From NCBI RefSeq assembly GCF_014274685.1, contig NZ_CP060393.1, positions 806,001 through 870,000 on the forward strand: 64,000 nucleotides of DNA. The letters run 5' to 3'. A program made the translations under genes and the position numbers. This document shows, piece after piece, positions 34,098 to 42,519 of this stretch; the first letter of the stretch is position 1, and each line of letters opens with the position of its first letter. This DNA is from Edaphobacter sp. 4G125. GTDB taxonomy: Bacteria; Acidobacteriota; Terriglobia; Terriglobales; Acidobacteriaceae. The notes beneath the pieces are model-generated. The model saw only the letters and a list, made by a program, of their open reading frames with translations, had not been told where the DNA came from and searched no databases.

Positions 34098-35645
34098 ATG
34101 AAGCGTTTTGCTGCGCTTGCAATGTGTGCCGCTCTATTCGCAGCACAGAGCGGGATGGCTCAGATAGGAGCTCCGGGGGAACGGCCTGCGCCACTCACAG
34201 CGATTCCTGGCCCTCTGGCCACGAAGTACAAGGCCGATGCCGACAGAATTATTGAGGCTGCGATGGCCGATAACGACGGCTATGCCGCCTTAACATATCT
34301 CACCGATCACATCGGTAAACGCTTGAGCGGTACGCCGCAGCTCAATACAGCAGTCGCCTGGGGAGCCGAGCTAATGAAGAAGACCGGCTTTCAAAATGTA
34401 CAGATTCAGCCCGTGATGGTGCCGCATTGGGTTCGAGGGAATGAGTCGGCGACGATTACCTACAAAGGCGAGGCTGAAACAATCACCAAGCCACTGCACA
34501 TGCTCGGACTCGGTATGAGTGTTGGTACAGCTAAAGGAGGGATCACCGCTCCGGTTGTTTTTGTTCATGATTTCGCGGAGCTGGATAAGTTGCCGGACGC
34601 TGAGGTCAAAGGCAAGATCGTTGTTTTCAATCCCGGATGGCATGGGTACGGCGTTGGTTCGATGTATCGCACGGGTGGGCCGTCGCGCGCCGCAGCTAAG
34701 GGAGCAGCTGCCGTGTTGGTTCGTTCGGCGACAGGGCTCGCTATGCAGATTCCTCATACAGGTACATTGCGTTATGACGAAAAACAACCAAAGATTCCCG
34801 CTGCAGCCATCACGGTTGAAGATGCTCTGCTGATTGAGAGGCTTGTGAAGGATGGTCCCGTTACAGTGCATCTCGAGATGGAGGCACATATGGGGCCGGA
34901 GGTGAAGGCCGGCAACGTGATTGGTGAGATTGTCGGTTCGGAACATCCCGAACAGGTGGTTGTGCTTGGCGGCCACATCGACTCCTGGGATGTTGGGCAA
35001 GGCGCACAGGATGATGGTGGAGGCATCATGTCTACCTTCGAGGCTGTTTCACTGATCCACAAACTTGGCCTCAAGCCAAAGCGCACGATCCGCGTTGTCT
35101 TCTGGGTAAATGAGGAGAATGGCGGTGCGGGCGGACGGGCCTATCGGCAGTGGATCGGGGACAAGATCGGCGATCAGGTGGCCGCGATCGAAAGCGACGG
35201 CGGTGTAGAAAAACCGCTGGGCATCGGCTACGGCGGATTCTTCGGTGGACCACGCAGACCCCAGGCTCCTGCGCCAGGAGCTACTGTGGCAGCGGCACCT
35301 GTGCGGCCTGCGTTCGATGAACGCGCGCTCTCGCCGGAGGAGAAACAATCCTTCGATGCTCTCCGCGATATCGTGTCGCTGCTGAGCTCAATTGGTACCG
35401 ATACCGTTTCACTGGGAGGTGGAGGCTCCGATATCGGCCCGATCGTTGCCGATGGCGTGCCGTCGCTCAGCCCCCGTACCGTGGGAGATCACTACTTCGA
35501 CTGGCACCATACAGAGGCAGACACGCTGGATAAGGTCGATCCTGATTCCTTTAAACGCAATACAGCCATGCTCTCAGTTGTGGCATACGTGCTGGCCGAT
35601 ATGGATGGAAGGCTCGTGGGACACAAGGGCATTGCGAGAGAGTAG
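34098..35645 (+). CDS. Secreted M28-family metallopeptidase with PA domain
   Basis: A 515-aa exported zinc peptidase; GGAG lies 8 bases before the ATG and the signal peptide is RFAALAMCAALFAAQSGMAQ. A PA (protease-associated) insertion covers about 140-255. The M28 active site is complete: H and D in GGHIDSWDVGQGAQDDGGG, the catalytic pair in WVNEENGG, D in IESDGG, and the last zinc ligand H in DWHHTEADT. Relatives are aminopeptidases or glutamate-carboxypeptidase-II-like enzymes that trim peptides outside the cytoplasm. Gene order with the TonB receptor suggests one peptide-utilisation unit. Confidence 0.92.
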   Translation: MKRFAALAMCAALFAAQSGMAQIGAPGERPAPLTAIPGPLATKYKADADRIIEAAMADNDGYAALTYLTDHIGKRLSGTPQLNTAVAWGAELMKKTGFQNVQIQPVMVPHWVRGNESATITYKGEAETITKPLHMLGLGMSVGTAKGGITAPVVFVHDFAELDKLPDAEVKGKIVVFNPGWHGYGVGSMYRTGGPSRAAAKGAAAVLVRSATGLAMQIPHTGTLRYDEKQPKIPAAAITVEDALLIERLVKDGPVTVHLEMEAHMGPEVKAGNVIGEIVGSEHPEQVVVLGGHIDSWDVGQGAQDDGGGIMSTFEAVSLIHKLGLKPKRTIRVVFWVNEENGGAGGRAYRQWIGDKIGDQVAAIESDGGVEKPLGIGYGGFFGGPRRPQAPAPGATVAAAPVRPAFDERALSPEEKQSFDALRDIVSLLSSIGTDTVSLGGGGSDIGPIVADGVPSLSPRTVGDHYFDWHHTEADTLDKVDPDSFKRNTAMLSVVAYVLADMDGRLVGHKGIARE

Positions 35646-35703
35646 AACAGTCGTCTATGCAAGCACGAAGGCTTCCTCTGATGCGCGGAAGCCTTCGATG
35701 CTT

Positions 35704-37212
35704 TTATTCATCGATGTCGAAGACGACGCCTTGAGCTAGCGGAAGCTCTGTCCCGTAGTTGATGGTGTTGGTGGCGCGGCGCATGTATTGCTTCCATGCG
35801 TCGGAGCCGGATTCACGACCACCGCCGGTTTCCTTTTCACCGCCGAAAGCTCCCCCGATCTCTGCGCCTGAGGTCCCGATATTTACGTTGGCAATACCGC
35901 AATCAGAACCGGCGGCCGAGAGAAAGAGTTCGGCCTCACGCATGTCCATCGTGAAGATCGAGGAGGAGAGGCCCTGGGGGACATCGTTGTGCAGTGCGAT
36001 GGCCTCGCTGAAGTCGCGATAGCGCAGGATGTAGAGGATCGGCGCGAAGGTTTCGTGACGAACGACTTCGCTTTGTTGGTCCACTTCGACCAGTGCTGGA
36101 CGGACGTAAAAGGCCTTCTCTGCACCTGCTATTTCTACGCGTTCGCCGCCATGAACGGAAGCCCCACTCCTACGTGCTGTGTCGAGCGCCTGCTGCATCG
36201 AGTCGTAGGCGCGTTGATCGATCAATGGGCCTACGAGGGTTCCCGACTCGCGGGGGTCGCCGATCGTGACCGAGCGGTAGACCTTTTGCAATCTCGAGAT
36301 GAGCGAATCATAGATGGAATCGTGAACGATCAGCCTGCGCATGGTCGTGCAACGTTGTCCAGCAGTTCCCATGGCAGAGAATGCGACGGCGCGCAAGGTG
36401 AGATCGAGATCGGCGGAGGGGCAGACGATTGCCGCGTTGTTTCCTCCCAGCTCGAGGATTGGGCGCGCAAAGCGCTGTGCAAGCCGTGGCCCTACAGCGC
36501 GGCCCATCGCAGTAGAACCGGTTGCCGAAACTAGCGGAACGAGCGGAGAGTCGACGAGCGCCTGTCCGGCGGCTACTTCTCCAATCAGCAGAGAGCAGAG
36601 ATTCGCGGGTGCTCCGATCTTCGCTGCCGCTCGCTCGAAGATTGCCTGGGCTGCAAGCGCCGTGAGCGGAGTCTTCTCCGAGGGTTTCCACACGACGGTG
36701 TTACCGCAGATCAGAGCCAAGGCAGCATTCCAGCTCCACACGGCGACAGGAAAGTTGAAGGCGGAGATCACTCCTGTGACTCCCAGGGGGTGCCAGGTCT
36801 CCATCATGCGATGGTTGGGCCGTTCCGAGGGCAGGGTAAGGCCGGCGATCTGACGCGAAATTCCGGCAGCGAAGGTGCAGATGTCGATCATCTCCTGGAC
36901 CTCGCCGACGCCCTCGGAGAGGATCTTGCCGGCTTCCAGGGTGACGAGGCGGCCTAAGGCATCTTTTTCTGAGCGGAGTTCTTCGCCAAGCTGTCGTACC
37001 AACTCGCCACGGCGTGGTGCAGGCACAGTACGCCATACCAGAAAAGCCTTATGCGCATTAGCGATCGTGGTTTCGGGCGAAGGCGCTGTTTTTACCGAAG
37101 CGATGGTTTCGCCGGTAACAGGCGAAGTGACCGCCAGTGGCCCATTTGTGAAGGCATCGGCGGGGACACCAAGTTGCAGAAGAAGGTTGCGAACTTCCTG
37201 CTGGATCGTCAT
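35704..37212 (-). CDS. Aldehyde dehydrogenase, ALDH7 type (alpha-aminoadipic semialdehyde dehydrogenase-like)
   Basis: A 502-aa ALDH. The ATG at 37212 (MTIQQEVRNLLL) fits family length; the frame is open further but that part shows no homology. LELGGNNAAIV holds the general base and AGQRCTTMRR the catalytic cysteine. The C-terminal GGEKETGGGRESGSDAWKQY followed by MRRATNTINYG is diagnostic of ALDH7/antiquitin and bacterial piperideine-6-carboxylate dehydrogenases (AmaB/Pcd), which oxidise alpha-aminoadipic semialdehyde in lysine degradation. The expected lysine aminotransferase partner is not in this window. It is divergent from frr. No clear ribosome site supports the start. Confidence 0.88.
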   Translation of the reverse strand: MTIQQEVRNLLLQLGVPADAFTNGPLAVTSPVTGETIASVKTAPSPETTIANAHKAFLVWRTVPAPRRGELVRQLGEELRSEKDALGRLVTLEAGKILSEGVGEVQEMIDICTFAAGISRQIAGLTLPSERPNHRMMETWHPLGVTGVISAFNFPVAVWSWNAALALICGNTVVWKPSEKTPLTALAAQAIFERAAAKIGAPANLCSLLIGEVAAGQALVDSPLVPLVSATGSTAMGRAVGPRLAQRFARPILELGGNNAAIVCPSADLDLTLRAVAFSAMGTAGQRCTTMRRLIVHDSIYDSLISRLQKVYRSVTIGDPRESGTLVGPLIDQRAYDSMQQALDTARRSGASVHGGERVEIAGAEKAFYVRPALVEVDQQSEVVRHETFAPILYILRYRDFSEAIALHNDVPQGLSSSIFTMDMREAELFLSAAGSDCGIANVNIGTSGAEIGGAFGGEKETGGGRESGSDAWKQYMRRATNTINYGTELPLAQGVVFDIDE

Positions 37213-37361
37213 ATATGTGAGGGTAAGCGTAGACTCTGGCAGGCGCTCTGGCAAATAGGCAACGGGATCGAAACGATGCCGCCGGGCATAGAATCTTCGG
37301 TTCGTCCATGGTTTTCCGATAGAATTTTCGTTGGCGCAACAGCGCATGAGGACGGAAGCAT

Positions 37362-37946
37362 ATGGCATCAGCGATGGCAGGCATCGAAGCGTTAAAAGGA
37401 ACCCACCAGGAGTTGAAGTCCAGGATGGAGAAGTCGGTGGAGGACTTTCGGGCGCACCTGGTTTCGACCCGCACGGGCCGGGCAAACGTTCACATGCTCG
37501 ACCAGGTGAAGGTGGACTACTACGGTACGGACACTCCAGTTGCCCAGCTCGGTCAGGTCAGCACGCCCGAGCCCACGCTGATCCTCGTCCAGCCCTACGA
37601 TAAGGCGATGGTCTCGGCCATTGAGAAGGCGATTCGCACCTCGGGCACGGGACTGAACCCGATGTCCGATGGAACGGTTGTACGGGTCCCTGTTCCGCCG
37701 ATGACTGAGGAGCGTCGCAAAGAAGTGGTTAAGCATCTGCAGAAGACGCTTGAAGACCACAAGACGGCGATCCGCAACATTCGTCGTGACGGCAACGACC
37801 AGATCAAGAAGGCGGCGAAGGACAAGCTGATCTCTGCCGATGATGAGAAGCGTGCCAACGAAGAGGTGCAGCAGCTGACCGACGCCGAGATCAAGCGCAT
37901 CGAAGATCTCTTCAAAGCGAAGGAAAAGGAAGTTATGACAGTGTAA
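37362..37946 (+). CDS. frr: Ribosome recycling factor
   Basis: A 194-aa protein slightly longer than the usual 185 because of a short N-terminal extension. Family landmarks are FRAHLVSTRTGRANVHMLD, YYGTDTPVAQLGQVSTPEP, the central PVPPMTEERRKEVVKH and the charged C-terminal helix ending IEDLFKAKEKEVMTV. RRF splits post-termination ribosomes together with EF-G. In most bacteria frr sits in rpsB-tsf-pyrH-frr; here it is alone, divergent from an ALDH gene and followed directly by its own terminator. Confidence 0.96.
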   Translation: MASAMAGIEALKGTHQELKSRMEKSVEDFRAHLVSTRTGRANVHMLDQVKVDYYGTDTPVAQLGQVSTPEPTLILVQPYDKAMVSAIEKAIRTSGTGLNPMSDGTVVRVPVPPMTEERRKEVVKHLQKTLEDHKTAIRNIRRDGNDQIKKAAKDKLISADDEKRANEEVQQLTDAEIKRIEDLFKAKEKEVMTV

Positions 37947-37969
37947 TTTTGAAGTTGAAAAGAGACCTG

Positions 37970-37995
37970 AAGGCCGCCGATTCTGGCGGCCTTTC
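37970..37995 (+). terminator. Intrinsic terminator of frr
   Basis: AAGGCCGCC (37970-37978) pairs with GGCGGCCTT (37985-37993) around a 6-base loop, followed by TTCT. It starts 24 bases after the frr stop codon. Confidence 0.75.
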
Positions 37996-38002
37996 TATTG
38001 GA

Positions 38003-38467
38003 TCAACTTGTCGTATGGTCGACGATGATCTTCCACCCCTTCTCAGTTTTTTCCAGCACCAGCGAAAAGATTCCCTGGGCGTTTCCGCCATCCTTTTTAT
38101 TGCGCTCCAACGAGTAATGTCCGATGACCACAGAGAATCGATCGTCGAGTGGACGAACCTCAAGACCCGAGAACGATAGAGTTCCCATGGCGGCTCTGGT
38201 GGGATACTCCCGACGATACGCGTCCAGCATCCCGGCGAAGCCACGATTTACGGTGGAAGAGATGAAGAGTGTGTCCGGGGCGTCCTTATAGGTTTGCGAG
38301 AAGGCTTCGAGGTCGCCACGATTCCAAGCGGCTTCCTGTGCCAGCAAAACTTTGATGACATCGAGCTGCTGCTGGGGAACCGTCGAAAGGGTTTGTTGTG
38401 AACGTGCAGACGAGGAGGCAAGCAGAAGCGCAACAATGCAGAAAGCGAGACGAAAGCGGAGTAGCAC
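38003..38467 (-). CDS. Exported SnoaL/DUF4440-like (NTF2-fold) protein
   Basis: A 154-aa protein; the GTG start has GAGG 7 bases upstream. A signal peptide (FRLAFCIVALLLASSSARSQ) is followed by one NTF2-like alpha+beta domain: VLLAQEAAWNRGDLEAFSQT is the opening helix, and GHYSLERNKKDGGNAQGIFS and KGWKIIVDHTTS are the curved strands. These domains bind small ligands or serve as unspecialised enzymes. It is convergent with frr. No function can be assigned. Confidence 0.82.
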   Translation of the reverse strand: MLLRFRLAFCIVALLLASSSARSQQTLSTVPQQQLDVIKVLLAQEAAWNRGDLEAFSQTYKDAPDTLFISSTVNRGFAGMLDAYRREYPTRAAMGTLSFSGLEVRPLDDRFSVVIGHYSLERNKKDGGNAQGIFSLVLEKTEKGWKIIVDHTTS

Positions 38468-38511
38468 AGGAGCACCTCAAATCGGTTTCGCTCCACTTTA
38501 GCAAAAGTGTT

Positions 38512-39114
38512 TTATCGATTGTCTTCGGAGACGGTGCAAGGGGTCGCTGCTGTCGGGATGATCCAGATGATGGTGACCAGCGTGATGATTCCCAAGGCAA
38601 CGTAGGGATGAAAGTGCGCCAGCGGAATGGATGCAAGATACAGCACAAGGCTGAGGATGTGTTTCCGCTGCGTGGCTGTATCTTCCCGGCTGAGGTCACC
38701 CGACAGCCGCAGCAGTCGTTCAATGGCGAGCCGAAGCAGGAAGAAGCAGAACCCGGTAAAGATCATCGATGCAGCATAGAGCGCAACCGAGAATGAGTTC
38801 GAATGTTTATCGATGACGTAGGCCGTAAAGAAGGGAAGCAGCGACGCCGCAAAGAGATAGGTGAAGTTTGCATAGAGTACGCGATGGTCGCACTGTTCCA
38901 CGCGACGGATCAGGTGATGGTGGTTCACCCAGTAGATCGCTGTGAAGGAAAAAGAGAGCAGATAGATGAACAGAATCGGTGTGATCGAGAACAGGCCGGC
39001 GACACCATCCTGATGCGGCACCTTCAATTCCAGCACCATGATAGTGATCACGACGGCCAGCACACCGTCCGAGAAGGCTTCGAGGCGGGTTGTCGGGAAT
39101 AGTTTTTCTGTCAT
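38512..39114 (-). CDS. TMEM175/DUF1211-family integral membrane protein (putative potassium channel)
   Basis: A 200-aa protein with six predicted helices. The ATG at 39114 has AGGG 5 bases upstream and brings the family signature RLEAFSDGVLAVVITIMVLE to the N-terminus, as expected. FSDGV(F/L)A is the hallmark of TMEM175-type channels, which are potassium-permeable and lack the classical selectivity filter. Bacterial members have a single six-helix repeat, as here, and assemble as tetramers. It is divergent from the molybdopterin oxidoreductase gene with a 55-bp gap. Confidence 0.87.
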   Translation of the reverse strand: MTEKLFPTTRLEAFSDGVLAVVITIMVLELKVPHQDGVAGLFSITPILFIYLLSFSFTAIYWVNHHHLIRRVEQCDHRVLYANFTYLFAASLLPFFTAYVIDKHSNSFSVALYAASMIFTGFCFFLLRLAIERLLRLSGDLSREDTATQRKHILSLVLYLASIPLAHFHPYVALGIITLVTIIWIIPTAATPCTVSEDNR

Positions 39115-39169
39115 AGAAACCCTGAAAGCCAAGAATATACAGCAACGCTGGCAGGCATAGAATAGATGC

Positions 39170-41314
39170 ATGGCGGAGAGTCCGAATACCCGCGTGGTTC
39201 GCGCAGTCTGTTCGCATGACTGCCCGGATTCATGTGCCGTGCTGGTGACCGTTGATGAGCTCACTGGCCGCGCTACGAAGATTCAGGGCGATCCCGAGCA
39301 TCCGGTTACCCGGGGATTCCTGTGCGGCAAGGTTGCGAAGTATCTTGACCGCGTCTATTCGCCACAGCGGTTGCTATATCCCATGCGCCGTCGAGCCGGG
39401 GTTCCCAAAGGACCTGTGCGGCAAGGAACAGAATTCGAAGTCTTTGAAAGAATTACGTGGGACGAGGCGCTGGACGAGATCGCAACACGATTGAAGGCAA
39501 TCGCTGCAGAGTACGGACCGGAGAGCATTCTTCCTTATAGCTATGCAGGAACCATTGGCCAGCTCGGGTATGGTTCGATGGATCGTCGCTTCTTCTATCG
39601 TCTGGGAGCTTCGCAACTTGACCGGACGATCTGCTCCGCGGCGGGAGGAGCTGCGCTAACCAGCGTCTATGGGATTCGCCTGGGGACCGCTCCTGAGGAT
39701 TTCGTTCATGCAGGACTGATCTTCGCCTGGGGCGCGAATATTCATGGCAACAATATTCACCTGTGGCCCTTTATCGAAGAGGCCCGCCGTCGCGGCGCAC
39801 GGCTAATTGTCATTGACCCATATAAGACACGCACTGCGGCTTTAGCCGATGAACACCTGGCGATCCATCCCGGTACCGACACTGCATTTGCATTGGGGCT
39901 GATGCATGTGATCGTGCGTGAGGGGCTGGAAGACCGCGAATACATCGAGCGCTGCACTCAAGGCTTTGCCGAGTTGAAGGCGCATGTGCTGAGGCCCGAA
40001 CACTCTCCGGAGGCGGTTGCAAAGGTGACCGGCATTGCTGCCGAGACGATTGAACGGTTGGCCCGACAGTATGCGCAAAGTGGACGGAATGGTATTCGCC
40101 CCGCAGCGATTCGTCTGAACTATGGGATTCAGCGCAGCGAAAACGGCGGAACGGCGACGAGGGCTGTAGCGATGCTCCCGCTGCTGACCGGGGCTTGGCA
40201 GTATGTGGGTGGCGGTCTGCAACTTTCGACTTCCGGCTCGTTTCCATTCCAGTCGGCGGCGTTGCAGATGCCGCAATTGATGCAGGCCAGTCCGCTGGGA
40301 CGCGCGGCGCGCATCATCAACATGAACCAGCTTGGCGAAGCACTGACGTCGCCCGATGCTGGCGTTGGCGGTCCGCCGGTGAAGGCACTTTTTGTCTATA
40401 ACTCGAATCCTGGCGCGGTTGCCCCCAACCAAAACGATGTTCTGCGCGGGATGCGGCGCGCTGACCTGTTTATGGTTGTCCACGAACAGTTCCTGACCGA
40501 TACAACTGACTACGCGGATATTGTGTTGCCTGCCCCAACCTTTCTGGAGACGAAGGACGTGCAGGGAGCCTACGGACATCTTTACGTGCAGATCTCGCAG
40601 CAGGCGATTGCTCCTCTGGGTGAGGCTCGGAACAATGTGCGTCTCTTTGGCGAGCTTGGCCGAAGAATGGGATTTCCTGAAGCCTGCTTCGATGATCGTG
40701 AAGACGAGTTGATTGACCAGACTTTGGCAACGGAGAATCCCTGGTTCCGTGGCATCACACGGGAGCGGCTGGAGCGAGAGAGTCGTGTGCGCGTGTTGAT
40801 GCCGCAGAGCGAGGAAGGGAATGTATTGCCGTTCTCGACTCCGGAGTGGTTCCGCACGCCATCGGGTCGCGGCGAACTGACGCCGGTTCCTGTCTTTCGG
40901 GCCCCGACGGAGTCTCGCGCCAATGCAGCGCAGTACCCGCTCGAGTTGCTTGCGCGCAAGGCGGACAACTATATGAATTCGACCTTTGCCAATCTCCCAT
41001 CGCACCAGCGTATGGAGGTCAAGACCGCAGGCGTGCTCGAGATGCATGCTTCGGATGCGGAACTTCGGGGGATTGCGAGTGGTGACGAGGTCGAGGTCTT
41101 CAATGCGCGAGGCAGTATCAAGTTACGCGCGCATGTCGATGGACAGGTGGGCACAGGCGTTGTGGCTGCAAAACTCGCATGGAACAAGTTGTCGCGCGGC
41201 GGATCGAATGTCAATGTGCTGACCAGTGAGCGGCTGACGGACATCGGTGGCGGAGCGACCTTTTATTCGGTTCTGGTTGAGGTTCGGAAGGTCGCAAAGA
41301 CTTCGAGCCGATAG
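39170..41314 (+). CDS. Molybdopterin-dependent oxidoreductase (formate-dehydrogenase-like/DMSO reductase family)
   Basis: A 714-aa cytoplasmic-type enzyme without a Tat signal. Four N-terminal cysteines (C14, C18, C22 and C52 in CSHDCPDSC and GFLCGK) form a [4Fe-4S] site. Mo-bis-MGD binding regions follow (WGANIHGNNIH, VIDPYKTRTA, VYNSNPGAVAPN, ADIVLPAPTFLETKD) and a C-terminal dinucleotide-binding barrel (MEVKTAGVLEMHASDA). It belongs with the assimilatory or BisC-like group often annotated formate dehydrogenase. No electron-transfer subunit or molybdenum cofactor gene is beside it, so its substrate and redox partner are open. Confidence 0.88.
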   Translation: MAESPNTRVVRAVCSHDCPDSCAVLVTVDELTGRATKIQGDPEHPVTRGFLCGKVAKYLDRVYSPQRLLYPMRRRAGVPKGPVRQGTEFEVFERITWDEALDEIATRLKAIAAEYGPESILPYSYAGTIGQLGYGSMDRRFFYRLGASQLDRTICSAAGGAALTSVYGIRLGTAPEDFVHAGLIFAWGANIHGNNIHLWPFIEEARRRGARLIVIDPYKTRTAALADEHLAIHPGTDTAFALGLMHVIVREGLEDREYIERCTQGFAELKAHVLRPEHSPEAVAKVTGIAAETIERLARQYAQSGRNGIRPAAIRLNYGIQRSENGGTATRAVAMLPLLTGAWQYVGGGLQLSTSGSFPFQSAALQMPQLMQASPLGRAARIINMNQLGEALTSPDAGVGGPPVKALFVYNSNPGAVAPNQNDVLRGMRRADLFMVVHEQFLTDTTDYADIVLPAPTFLETKDVQGAYGHLYVQISQQAIAPLGEARNNVRLFGELGRRMGFPEACFDDREDELIDQTLATENPWFRGITRERLERESRVRVLMPQSEEGNVLPFSTPEWFRTPSGRGELTPVPVFRAPTESRANAAQYPLELLARKADNYMNSTFANLPSHQRMEVKTAGVLEMHASDAELRGIASGDEVEVFNARGSIKLRAHVDGQVGTGVVAAKLAWNKLSRGGSNVNVLTSERLTDIGGGATFYSVLVEVRKVAKTSSR

Positions 41315-41369
41315 ATTCCGAAGCAAAAGTCACCCTGACTGCATCGGATCGACTAAACGGAGAAATTTC

Positions 41370-42350
41370 ATGAAAAACGGATTGCCTGGCCTTGAAGAGA
41401 TTCGTCAGGCGGCAGAGCTTGTGTATCGCACTATGCCGCAGACGCCACAGTACCGTTGGCCGCTCCTGAGCGAGCGTGCAGGAGCCGAAGTTTGGGTCAA
41501 GCACGAAAATCACTCTCCTGTCGGAGCCTTCAAGATTCGCGGCGGTCTGGTCTATATGGACTGGCTCCAACGCGAGCATCCGGAGATTACGACTGTCGTC
41601 ACGGCAACGCGGGGCAATCATGGTCAGTCCATTGCGCTGGCTGCGACGCGCAGCGGGATTCGTTCCGTGATTGTGGTTCCTCATGGCAACAGCGCTGAGA
41701 AAAACCGTGCCATGCGCGAGCTGGGCGCGGAACTGATCGAAGAGGGCGAGGATTTCCAGGCCGCCCTTGAATACGCTGTAAAACTGGAGCGAGAAAACGG
41801 CTGGCACTGGGTCCCGAGCTATCACCGGCTCCTGGTGACGGGAGTCGCTACAGCCGCGCTTGAATTCCTTTCCTCGGCTCCTGGACTGGATACCGTGTAT
41901 GTGCCCATCGGTATGGGGTCTGGCATCAGCGGCATGATCGCGGTTCGAAATGCCCTTGGATTGAGGACGAAGATCGTTGGCGTTGTCTCGAAGCATGCCC
42001 CGGCCTTTGCTCTGTCCTATGCGGCAGGATGTGTGGTCGAACATCCGGTGGCGACACGGATAGCCGATGGTGTGGCATGCAGGAAGCCGGATATTGCTGC
42101 GGTCGAGGTGGTCCGCGAGGGAACCGACCGCGTCCTTGAGGTGGAGGACGCCGAGGTGGAGGCAGCGATGCGGTATTACTTTGCAGATACCCACAACGTC
42201 GCCGAGGGAGCGGGCGCGGTGGGACTGGCTGGGCTGCTGCAGGACCGACCTCATGGCGGTGCTCGGGTTGGCACTATTCTAGGGGGCGGGAACGTGGACA
42301 GCAGCGTCTTTGCGGCGGTTCTGGCGGGCGCGGGCAGGCCGCATCGCTAA
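41370..42350 (+). CDS. Threonine dehydratase-like PLP enzyme (fold type II)
   Basis: A 326-aa enzyme; GGAG lies 7 bases upstream of the ATG at 41370. The PLP lysine is K55 in SPVGAFKIRGG, the substrate loop is ATRGNHGQSIA, and the phosphate-binding glycine loop is PIGMGSGISGM. It lacks the C-terminal ACT-like regulatory domain of biosynthetic IlvA, so it resembles catabolic threonine/serine dehydratases, which release ammonia and a 2-oxoacid; the family also includes hydroxyaspartate and ectoine-derivative lyases. It follows the molybdopterin oxidoreductase by 55 bases, so co-transcription is possible. Confidence 0.87.
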   Translation: MKNGLPGLEEIRQAAELVYRTMPQTPQYRWPLLSERAGAEVWVKHENHSPVGAFKIRGGLVYMDWLQREHPEITTVVTATRGNHGQSIALAATRSGIRSVIVVPHGNSAEKNRAMRELGAELIEEGEDFQAALEYAVKLERENGWHWVPSYHRLLVTGVATAALEFLSSAPGLDTVYVPIGMGSGISGMIAVRNALGLRTKIVGVVSKHAPAFALSYAAGCVVEHPVATRIADGVACRKPDIAAVEVVREGTDRVLEVEDAEVEAAMRYYFADTHNVAEGAGAVGLAGLLQDRPHGGARVGTILGGGNVDSSVFAAVLAGAGRPHR

Positions 42351-42519
42351 GGTCTGCGAGGGAGGCAGGTTGTACCAGCTGGGCGAAGTGAATGAGAAAA
42401 CGGAGGCTTCCTTTTCGAGAAGCTGGACAGGAACTCGCTAAGGTCGCTTGCGCTCCCATATAATCAAGACTCCCCCATGAGGAACCTGCGGGGTGTGATT
42501 TTCAGTCAGCAGTGAGGGT

